Shown here piece by piece: positions 55,411-64,000 of a DNA stretch of 64,000 bases (its first letter is position 1; the number at the start of each line of letters is the position of its first letter). The notes under the pieces were generated by a model that was given only the letters and a program-made list of their open reading frames with translations, had not been told where the DNA came from and ran no database searches. The stretch comes from Bolinopsis microptera. Its lineage: Eukaryota; Ctenophora; Tentaculata; Lobata; Bolinopsidae. The DNA lies in contig NC_087072.1 in NCBI RefSeq assembly GCF_026151205.1, forward strand, positions 1,321,375 through 1,385,374. The letters run 5' to 3'. A program made the position numbers and the translations under genes.

Positions 55411-55808
55411 TCAAGTAGGCTGTCTCTTATCATCCATAGCCTTCAGAATAGGCTGTCGTTTAGCCTGATATCTCTGTCTTAGGGCTGATATCTCTTGTTC
55501 CATTTGATGGTCCAAGGTAACTAACTGCATTCTCAGATCCTCAAGTGACATTTCCTTGAGGAAGTTAAAATCGTTTTTAGGGTGTGGCTCGGGCTGAGGG
55601 CTGGTTTCCTCATCGTCCGGTTTTTCAGGCATAGTAACAGGTTTCCTTACTTGGTAGTGCTTCATGAAGTCAGGTACGTATTCCTGGGTGCCGCTCACTT
55701 TGATTGTACCGGAGTCTGCTATGAACATTGTGTCGTTACTGGCGAAACTGTTCATTGTACCGTTCAGTATCATTGTACCGTCTGAGACTATGGAGCCTGA
55801 ATCCTTGC
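55411..55808 (-). CDS. STK3/4: last exon of Hippo/MST serine-threonine kinase (SARAH domain)
   Basis: Reads from a TTATTTTCAG acceptor (55811-55809) to TGA at 55411. The peptide includes TMFIADSGTIKVSG and YVPDFMKHYQ (compare PSFMDYF of vertebrate MST). It ends with the SARAH domain from DFNFLKEMSLEDLRMQL through the helix to RQRYQAKRQPILKAMDDK. The SARAH helix mediates homodimerisation and binding to Salvador and RASSF. The match to MST1/2 is near residue-for-residue in RQRY.AKRQPIL.AMD. It joins in phase 1 to the exon at 61577-61722. The intron of about 5.8 kb is full of minisatellites. The kinase domain lies outside the window. Confidence 0.92.
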
Positions 55809-56240
55809 CTGAAAATAAGGAACAATTAGGAAACAGATCCTAGGAACATACACGCAAATAAGGAACATTTAGGAAACAGATCACAACATACACGCAAAGC
55901 GATTAGACAGGTACGTGGTTTATAATTCATCGTTTAAACCAAATCCCGAAAAAGCAGTGCAATAGATTTGTCAAGTATTTGGGCTCCAAGAAGGAGGGAA
56001 ATAATAGCTATCGACTATCGTCCTCAGAAATTAATCACACAACAATTACATAATTGTATTTACATAGTATTCAGTTATTTACAACGTGGTTTTTACATAT
56101 TATTCACTTGCCTAACGAGCTTATTATCATATAAATTCCTTTCCAGGCACCTTGTAAAAGTAAATGAATAGTGTATAAGTAGAATGTTACTTTTAACTTT
56201 TAAGGATTATGTGTCGCACAGCTGGAAAGACAGCTGTAGT

Positions 56241-57830
56241 CGCGTGACACGTGATGCCCATATACGGAGTCGTGACATTACACGTGATGCCCATATAAGG
56301 AGACGCGACATTACATGTGATGCCAATATAAGGAGACGCGACATTACATGTGATGCCAATATAAGGAGACGCGACATTACATGTGATGCCAATATAAGGA
56401 GACGCGACATTACATGTGATGCCAATATAAGGAGACGCGACATTACATGTGATGCCAATATAAGGAGACGCGACATTACATGTGATGCCAATATAAGGAG
56501 ACGCGACATTACATGTGATGCCAATATAAGGAGACGCGACATTACATGTGATGCCAATATAAGGAGACGCGACATTACATGTGATGCCAATATAAGGAGA
56601 CGCGACATTACATGTGATGCCAATATAAGGAGACGCGACATTACATGTGATGCCAATATAAGGAGACGCGACATTACATGTGATGCCAATATAAGGAGAC
56701 GCGACATTACATATGATGCCAATATAAGGAGACGCGACATTACATATGATGCCAATATAAGGAGACGCGACATTACATGTGATGCCAATATAAGGAGACG
56801 CGACATTACATATGATGCCAATATAAGGAGACGCGACATTACATGTGATGCCAATATAAGGAGACGCGACATTACATGTGATGCCCATATAAGGAGCAGG
56901 AGGTGACCGGGAATCCCGGTACCGGGATTGGCAATTTTGAGCTATCCCGGTCCCGGTCCCGGTCCCGGTCAACCGGGTCAAGTCACATTTTTCATCCCGG
57001 TCGCGGTCCCGGTCCCGGTCAAATGCTGATTTATGATCCCGGTCCCGGTCCCGGTTAATTCAGGATTCTTGGTCCCGGTCCCGGTCAATCACTCAAATTT
57101 GCTGGGATTTTGACCGGGATCTTTTACATAATTTCATTCACTGTGATTTTACGTTTTTACTTTCATTCATTGTGAATTTCATCTTTAAACAACCTCTGAG
57201 CCAAATAAAACAATGTTTAAAATTGCTAAACAAGTTTAGGTAACTAATATCGTTACATAACTCATAAGTGCAAACTAACATCAAGTTTTCAACTCGGGCT
57301 ACGCCCAATTGTCAATTGGAATTGGAGAATGAAACTGTTGAATAATTTGAGGGATCATTGATTGAGGAATGAGGAATGAGGGTGAACTTGAGTAATCAGT
57401 ACATGAACATTATTGGTGTAGTACAATAGGCCCATGCCCCATATTGACGGTTTCTTTTTAGTTTTTTCTAATTTAATATTCTAGTTATTACTTATTCAAA
57501 TTGTTCAATTATAATGTAAATGAAAGTTGCAGCTTTCAATATGAGAATACCAGTTTTGGTCCCGGTCATCCCGGTCAAATCCCGGTCAAATCCCGGTCAA
57601 ATCCCGGTAAAATTGGATTGTTGGTCCCGGTCCCGGTCCCGGTCCCGGTAAGATAGAAATCCCAGAAATTATTGGTCCCGGTCCCGGTCACGGTAAATTG
57701 ATAATCTCAGTCCCGGTCCCGGTCCCGGTCCCGGTCAAGTCACATTTTGTATCCCGGTCCCGGTCAGGCCTAAAATCATGTCCCGGTCACCTCCTGATAA
57801 GGAGACGTGACATTACACGTGACGTCACGA
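56241..57830 (+). repeat. 33-bp minisatellite (~20 units), split by a hAT-like element
   Basis: The unit is GGAGACGCGACATTACATGT + GATGCCAATATAA. First and last units are variants with CACGTGATGCCCATATA. The array stops at 56896 and resumes at 57797 (ATAAGGAGACGTGACATTAC) after the inserted element. A lone inverted unit (TATATGGGCATCACGTGTAA) sits at 57963-57982. The open frames across it are repeat translations. Confidence 0.95.
56897..57796. mobile_element. 900-bp hAT-like non-autonomous element full of CCCGGT repeats
   Basis: Ends CAGGAGGTGACCGGGA (56897-56912) and TCCCGGTCACCTCCTG (57781-57796) are perfect 16-bp inverted repeats starting CAG. They are flanked by identical 8-bp ATAAGGAG (56889-56896, 57797-57804). 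Both sub-terminal zones carry arrays of CCCGGT (four or more in a row at 56944-56969, 57634-57659 and 57711-57737). The middle (57100-57550) is AT-rich and non-coding. It is inserted in the minisatellite. Confidence 0.92.
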
Positions 57831-58157
57831 CACACGCTTACATTACACGGATATAATAAACACCACTGTACTTACTACTTACTTACTGTACGTGACACTA
57901 TTATGGGAGTAGTTCATTAGACTTGACTGGCTTGTACAATCTCACTGCTGGTGATAATACCTTATATGGGCATCACGTGTAATACGCAACCAGACTGCAC
58001 AATGATCGCTAATAAAAATCTTGCACAATTTCTGATATTTCTTAGCACATTGTGTAGTATTTTCAGCTCATTTACTTTTGCACGGTTGGAGAAATTTAGC
58101 CCATCATGTCTGTTAACCCAATTTAAACGTTTTACAATTTCTTTGTTCAGTTTACAG

Positions 58158-58232
58158 GTAATATGTCAAGAAATATTGCAACATCTGCAGAAAGCCTGTA
58201 ATCTAGTTCCTGATAATGTTGCAGAAATTGCG
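58158..58232 (+). CDS. candidate 25-codon exon of an unidentified gene
   Basis: On the plus strand, CAGTTTACAG|GTAATATG at the left and ATTGCG|GTGAGT at the right bound 25 codons (VICQEILQHLQKACNLVPDN then VAEIA). The peptide looks like real helical protein. A possible next exon in the same phase starts after ATTAG at 59044 (VAGSYSDRSCV) but runs into the 19-bp minisatellite. The family is unknown. It would be nested in the intron of the opposite-strand kinase gene, or be a relic. Confidence 0.35.
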
Positions 58233-59078
58233 GTGAGTTAAGAAATAGTCGCGTCACAACCGTAAAAGTCGGCTTTTACACGGCTTCAGATAGTAATTAA
58301 CAAATACTGTTTCCTTAAACACACATATTTTCAACAACTAGATTTACACTGTCGTAGACACATAGATCATTATGTTTGTTCATGAAATGTATGTCATCCA
58401 ATACTCTTGTACCTTGATGCATATAAAGTTGGCATGAAGCCAGAGTTTATCATCCACACTAACTCGAACTAGTTATGATGCAAAGCACAAATAACATAGC
58501 TTAATTGAGGGTAATCTTTCATAGTGTTACAGTCATGTTTACATCTGCTTCCTTCACTAGTGTTACAGTCATGTTTATATTCCTTCACTATTAGAGAGAA
58601 AACCTAGAAATCCTTTAGATAGTCACTGTGTTCCTCATCAGATTCCTCTTTAATTTCCCAGAAATCTTACACTGCTCCGTCACTGGACAGTTGGAAACCC
58701 CAAATAATCACCTGCCATATAATATGTACATTCCAGCTTGGTGTAGAATTTACGTTAACCTGGCAAATTTACATTATAGAATCTTTCTCTATTCCAGCTT
58801 CACAAACACTTACATTTCACGTTTCATTCACTTAAGCTCTTTAGGGCAAAATCAATCAAAACAACCCTCTAATAACCCTCTAATAACCCAAACATTGTTG
58901 TGGTTTGAAAGATTGCGGTGATCTGTTCAATATTACCAGAGTTAGAAACTCAGTAGTGTATAGTTACTGTGTAGTACTGTGTAGTTACTGTGTAGTTTCT
59001 GTGTAGTTGTGAGTGTAATAAGAAATATATCCCTACTCATTAGGTGGCGGGGAGCTACTCAGACAGGAGCTGTGTTAC

Positions 59079-60183
59079 ATCCTACACTCCATCCTACACT
59101 CCATCCTACACTCCATCCTACACAGTACACTCCATCCTACACTCCCTGACTCATCCTACACTCCCTGACTCATCCTACACTCCCTGACTCACCCTACACT
59201 CCCTGACTCATCCTACACTCCCTGACTCATCCTACACTCCCTGACTCATCCTACACTCCCTGACTCACCCTACACTCCCTGACTCATCCTACACTCCCTG
59301 ACTCATCCTACACTCCCTGACTCATCCTACACTCCCTGACTCATCCTACACTCCCTGACTCACCCTACACTCCCTGACTCACCCTACACTCCCTGACTCA
59401 TCCTACACTCCCTGACTCATCCTACACTCCCTGACTCATCCTACACTCCCTGACTCACCCTACACTCCCTGACTCATCCTACACTCCCTGACTCATCCTA
59501 CACTCCCTGACTCATCCTACACTCCCTGACTCATCCTACACTCCCTGACTCATCCTACACTCCCTGACTCATCCTACACTCCCTGACTCATCCTACACTC
59601 CCTGACTCACCCTACACTCCCTGACTCACCCTACACTCCCTGACTCATCCTACACTCCCTGACTCATCCTACACTCCCTGACTCAGTCTACACTCCCTGA
59701 CTCATCCTACACTCCCTGACTCATCCTACACTCCCTGACTCATTCTACACTCCCTGACTCATCCTACTCTCCCTGACTCATCCTACTCTCCCTGACTCAC
59801 CCTACACTCCCTGACTCACCCTACACTCCCTGACTCATCCTACACTCCCTGACTCATCCTACACTCCCTGACTCATCCTACACTCCCTGACTCATCCTAC
59901 ACTCCCTGACTCAGTCTACACTCCCTGACTCATCCTACACTCCCTGACTCATCCTACACTCCCTGACTCATCCTACACTCCCTGACTCATCCTACACTCC
60001 CTGAATCATCCTACACTCCCTGACTCACCCTACACTCCCTGACTCACCCTACACTCCCTGACTCATCCTACACTCCCTGACTCATCCTACACTCCCTGAC
60101 TCATCCTACACTCCCTGACTCACCCTACACTCCCTGACTCATCCTACACTCCCTGACTCATCCTACACTCCCTGACTCATCCT
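59079..60183 (+). repeat. 19-bp minisatellite (~55 units)
   Basis: Unit CTCATCCTACACTCCCTGA, with frequent CTCACC and a few CTCAGT/CTCATT variants. A shorter 13-bp CATCCTACACTCC form opens the array at 59079-59136. Strand asymmetric: the + strand is pyrimidine-rich. Confidence 0.95.
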
Positions 60184-60366
60184 CCAGTCAGTTACATTAA
60201 TGACAAATTCACCGGAAATGTGACTGTAATAATAACACGCAAGCTCTCTGTTGAGAAAGCTGGGAGTTATAATATATACTGATATATTATATAGTATATA
60301 TTATATAGTATATAGTAAGAGTAGTAGTCCCGGGCATGAACATGGGAGTTTTAAATATAGCTCCGT

Positions 60367-60474
60367 GGTACTGGGTATTGTACAGTGTACCCAGTACCAG
60401 TAAATAGTATTGTACACTGTACACTGTACAGTTGCAGTGTACGCTGCGCGTGTACGCTTTACAGTGTACAGTGT
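60367..60474. repeat. two nested-type hairpins built on TGTACAGTGTAC
   Basis: Hairpin 1: GGTACTGGGTA / TACCCAGTACC, perfect 11-bp arms with a 10-nt loop (60367-60398). Hairpin 2: ACACTGTACACTGTA / TACAGTGTACAGTGT, perfect 15-bp arms at 60414-60428 and 60460-60474. A TATATAGTATAT run lies just before (60273-60316). No RNA gene is recognised. Confidence 0.8.
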
Positions 60475-60529
60475 GTGTATCCTGTATGATTGTGTGGTAT
60501 AGAGTGTACAATGTACACGTGACATATGT

Positions 60530-61490
60530 TATTTAAACAATGTTTCGTGTATTTTATCGTACAAAATCATACTCCTGACACCTGGCCTGGTAGACACAAA
60601 CTGAACATTATTCAGGGGGAGAACTTTAAGGTCACAATTTTGATTTAGGCCTTCTAAATTAAAACGCTGAAAACAATGTACTTTATCAACTGTGACATAA
60701 AATCAACCAGTGCAATATCATGTGTGTTTACCCAGGAATGTTAGCGTATCACATCTAGTGAGTTAACTCTCACACACGGCTCTATGAGCTCACTGTTTAT
60801 TGTATACACTTTATTTACATTTACTTGTTACTGGTACAGTGAGGCATGTACAATAGTAGTGTACAAAATGTAAGCAATATCACACTCACACACACGTGTA
60901 CAACTACATACATTCTTACACAACACAAATATACACATACACATTACACTTATACACAAGGCAGAGGGGTCTATATAAGGTATGTTACACAGCCTGTCAA
61001 ATACCACAGTTAACTCACATTAACAAACTCTAAGGGCGTGTGAAATGTTGGCCAAAGAGCCGAAACTCGCAAATTTCGAGTTTTGCGTATAAGTTACGCT
61101 CAATATGCGCATAAGTTATTACATCGCAATATCTAACACAGTTCTCGAAAAGTAGTTGAAAAATAAATCCTTTTATGTATTTATAACTGTTGGAGATGAT
61201 GAAAATATGGGTCGAATAGTTAAAGATAATATTACTAGTTATTAATAGTTGAACAAATATTTAATAAAGTAGTAAGAAGAAGCCATAATATATAGTAGCT
61301 AGCAGCTACAGCTCTAGCCTCTATCCTAACAAATGTAAATATAAATGTAAATATATCCGGATGTAAGTAGGCACTTTACAGGTGTGTCCACTATACTATA
61401 GAACTAAGTACGAATACACTACAGTTACAAATACACTATAGTTATACACTATAATAGTTACAAACCGACAAATATCATTGTATTAAAATA
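60530..61490. other. intron sequence, nothing recognised
   Basis: Contains a CACACA-rich stretch near 60880-60960 and no gene. Confidence 0.5.
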
Positions 61491-61492
61491 TT

Positions 61493-61569
61493 TAAGTAAG
61501 TATTAAAATAAAGTAAGTATTAAAATAAAGTAAGTATTAAAATAAAGTAAGTATTAAAATAAAGTAAGT
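61493..61569. repeat. 17-bp tandem repeat, ~4.5 copies
   Basis: Unit TAAGTATTAAAATAAAG. It lies 7 bp inside the intron from the kinase exon donor at 61576. Confidence 0.9.
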
Positions 61570-61576
61570 GGATTAC

Positions 61577-61722
61577 CGTGTATGATCATGGTGTCAACTT
61601 GTTTTGACATAGCGGACACCATAGTGTCATACTCTTCGTCCTCTTCCTGGAAGGTAATAGCTCCGTTATCCATCAGGTCTATAGCTTCCTTTACCATCTC
61701 CTTCATTCCTGATAGGTTCGCT
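61577..61722 (-). CDS. STK3/4: penultimate exon of Hippo/MST kinase (acidic linker)
   Basis: Minus-strand exon between CCCCCAG|A (acceptor at 61725-61723) and CACG|GTAATC (donor at 61576). It encodes ANLSGMKEMVKEAIDLMDNG then AITFQEEDEEYDTMVSAMSK..TMIIHG. The acidic EEDEEYDTMV stretch followed by repeated TM motifs is the linker between kinase and SARAH domains of MST/Hippo, where TM sites are autophosphorylated and recruit the MOB/STRIPAK partners. Phase 1 at the 3' end fits the exon at 55808. The upstream exon must lie beyond the minisatellite at 62577-64000 or further. Confidence 0.85.
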
Positions 61723-62372
61723 CTGGGGGAGAGGTCAATTAGGATCCAGTTTTAATCACAATTGTAACCAGGTATAATTATAGATGTGGGTGGTGGTGAG
61801 ATATAGTTTACGACAGCTCAAAAGTCAGCGCTTATAATTATGTGTGATTATATTGCATAATATAAGCGATTTTTCAATAGCACGCCCTGAAAATCGAGTC
61901 TAAAATCTAAATTTTTTTAGCAATCACCTTGAAACTTTCAGGATATGCTTTTAGAATAATTTATATTATGAGAAGAGAGCCACAATTTAGAACTAAGTCT
62001 TTTATTCAAAAAATTGTTCGATTTTGAAAATCTTGGGTCTCGTTTTTTGACGATTTTTAGACATGACCCAGATTTTCAAAAAAACTATTATATATATAAC
62101 GTCACGTTTTAAGCATCATATTATTTATATAGATAGTTGGAATTGAACGAGGTTAGATAGCTATAGGAGCCGATTGCTGGGAGAAATTAGAACATTTTGT
62201 AATGGATTTCAAAGTCTTGCTTTTGGAAAATTGGGTTTCGTGAGCACTCTTATCAGGTAAAACCAGGTAACTCGTGCCATCTGATTCCAAACGTCCAGAC
62301 TATAGAAGTGGGGCGACATTTCACCAATTTAGCTGAGTATACAAATTGAGAGCTGAAAGGGAGTGTAGTGAG
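61723..62372 (-). other. kinase intron, nothing recognised
   Basis: AT-rich sequence without a coding or repeat signal. Confidence 0.5.
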
Positions 62373-62456
62373 AACAAAGTCCCACGTGTCACTAACAAAG
62401 TCCCACGTGTCACTAACAAAGTCCCACGTGTCACTAACAAAGTCTCACGTGTCACT
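62373..62456. repeat. 21-bp repeat x4, each with a CACGTG box
   Basis: Four tandem copies of AACAAAGTCCCACGTGTCAC + T (the last with TCTCACGTG). Each centres on an E-box palindrome. Confidence 0.9.
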
Positions 62457-62576
62457 ACACAGTACACAGAATGTCCAATGTACGGATCATTTATAACCTA
62501 TCTTATGTCAGGTGTTGTGGTGAGGGGGTGACATGGAATATTATCAAAGGTGATGACATCATGTTGAGAGAGATCT

Positions 62577-64000
62577 ACTCACACATCCCCCACTTTTAGT
62601 GTCCCAACCAACCTAGTTATAAACTCAACTACTCACACATCCCCCACTTTTAGCGTCCCAACTAACCTGGTTATAAACTCAACTACTCACACATCCCCCA
62701 CTTTTAGCGTCCCAACTAACCTAGTTATAAACTCAACTACTCACACATCCCCCACTTTTAGTGTCCCAACTAACCTGGTTATAAACTCATCTACTCACAC
62801 TTCCCCCACTTTTAGTGTCCCAACTAACCTGGTTATAAACTAAACTACTCACACATCCCCCACTTTTAGCGTCCCAACTAACCTAGTTATAAACTCAACT
62901 ACTCACACTTCCCCCACTTTTAGTGTCCCAACTAACCTGGTTATAAACTCAACTACTCACACATCCCCCACTTTTAGCGTCCCAACTAACCTAGTTATAA
63001 ACTCAACTACTCACACATCCCCCACTTTTAGCGTCCCAACTAACCTGGTTATAAACTCAACTACTCACACATCCCCCACTTTTAGCGTCCCAACTAACCT
63101 AGTTATAAACTCAAATACTCACACATCCCCCCACTTTTAGCGTCCCAACTAACCTAGTTATAAACTCAACTACTCACACATCCCCCACTTTTAGCGTCCC
63201 AACTAACCTGGTTATAAACTCAACTACTCACACATCCCCTCACTTTTAGCGTCCCAACTAACCTGGTTATAAACTCAACTACTCACACATCCCCCCACTT
63301 TTAGCGTCCCAACTAACCTGGTTATAAACTCAACTACTCACACATCCCCCACTTTTAGCGTCCCAACTAACCTAGTTATAAGCTCAACTACTCACACATC
63401 CCCCACTTTTAGCGTACCAACTAACCTAGTTATAAACTCAAAGCTACTCACACTTCCCCCACTTTTAGTGTCCCAACTAACCTGGTTATAAACTCAACTA
63501 CTCACACATCCCCCACTTTTAGCGTCCCAACTAACCTGGTTATAAACTCAACTACTCACACATCCCCCACTTTTAGCGTCCCAACTAACCTAGTTATAAG
63601 CTCAACTACTCACACATCCCCCACTTTTAGCGTACCAACTAACCTAGTTATAAACTCAAAGCTACTCACACATCCCCCACTTTTAGCGTACCAACTAACC
63701 TAGTTATAAACTCAAAGCTACTCACACTTCCCCCACTTTTAGTGTCCCAACTAACCTGGTTATAAACTCATCTACTCACACTTCCCCCACTTTTAGCGTC
63801 CCAACTAACCTAGTTATAAACTCAACTACTCACACATCCCCCCACTTTTAGCGTCCCAACTAACCTAGTTATAAACTCAACTACTCACACATCCCCCACT
63901 TTTAGTGTCCCAACTAACCTGGTTATAAACTCAACTACTCACACATCCCCCCACTTTTAGCGTCCCAACTAACCTAGTTATAAACTCAACTACTCACACA
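62577..64000 (-). repeat. 54-bp minisatellite (~26 copies), running off the window
   Basis: Unit CTCACACATCCCCCACTTTT + AGCGTCCCAACTAACC + TAGTTATAAACTCAACTA, with TAGTT/TGGTT, AGCGT/AGTGT and ACATC/ACTTC variants. Variant pairs recur as blocks (for example AAGCTACTC near 63440, 63660 and 63715), suggesting multi-unit duplications. It lies in the kinase intron upstream of 61722. Confidence 0.95.

Larger units (their letters stand above)
55809..61576 (-). other. minisatellite-rich 5.8-kb intron of the Hippo kinase
   Basis: Holds the 33-bp array, a hAT-like element, the 19-bp array, hairpins and a 17-bp array listed separately. Otherwise AT-rich. A possible plus-strand exon lies at 58158-58232. 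Confidence 0.7.

Noticed and set aside
56184-56981. Three overlapping long ORFs on both strands with 11-residue repeats
   Set aside because: All are repeat translations of the 33-bp minisatellite; no non-repetitive domain is attached.
56241-64000. CRISPR-like regular repeats
   Set aside because: The arrays are direct tandem minisatellites without unique spacers, in a eukaryotic intron.

Overview
This is a eukaryotic, almost certainly invertebrate-animal genome window. It is AT-rich, has GT-AG spliced host genes, and is dominated by non-LTR retrotransposons, inverted-repeat DNA elements and minisatellites. The mix of CR1/L2-like elements (PHD/CCCH/SGNH-type ORF1s), tRNA-headed SINEs and compact introns suggests an early-branching metazoan, with a cnidarian my best guess. 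That placement is inference, not something the sequence proves.

Host genes. (1) An intact, single-exon COQ9 (ubiquinone biosynthesis) lies on the minus strand at 2011-2835. (2) AK7, adenylate kinase 7 of motile cilia, is complete on the plus strand at 44289-52002. I could resolve 16 exons, all with GT-AG introns and matching phases, ending in a Dpy-30 motif. (3) The last two exons of a Hippo/MST (STK3/4) kinase, ending in the SARAH domain, lie on the minus strand at 55411-55808 and 61577-61722; its kinase exons lie beyond position 64000. (4) A short spliced exon of an unidentified gene lies on the minus strand at 398-576, its 3' half tandemly duplicated.

Layout. 1-3 kb: exon fragment and COQ9. 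3-17 kb: old retroelement pieces, a 1.65-kb inverted-repeat element (6125-7780), a decayed AlkB+SGNH ORF1 (11.3-12.8 kb), a SINE (13.95-14.3 kb) and a TIR element with an 8-bp target duplication (14.6-15.5 kb). 17.8-22.5 kb: a nearly full-length two-ORF non-LTR element (PHD/CCCH ORF1; endonuclease + RT ORF2) inside a local tandem duplication that preserves the empty site. 23-36 kb: foldback elements, an internally deleted LINE, a 5'-truncated LINE with an intact RT, and a hAT-like MITE. 36-42.4 kb: a full-length non-LTR element on the minus strand, with uninterrupted ORF1 (589 aa, AlkB-like dioxygenase plus SGNH hydrolase) and ORF2 (1157 aa, zinc-binding N-terminus, endonuclease, RT with YADD). 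42.9-44.1 kb: a foldback element directly upstream of AK7. 44-64 kb: AK7 and the Hippo gene, whose introns hold at least six minisatellites.

Most notable points. The first is the AlkB+SGNH ORF1, seen in two divergent copies. The second is a 75-bp minisatellite in AK7 that multiplies the 3' end of an exon together with its 5' splice site about 25 times, in frame. Several insertions can be dated relative to each other because an uninterrupted copy of the target is present in the same window.
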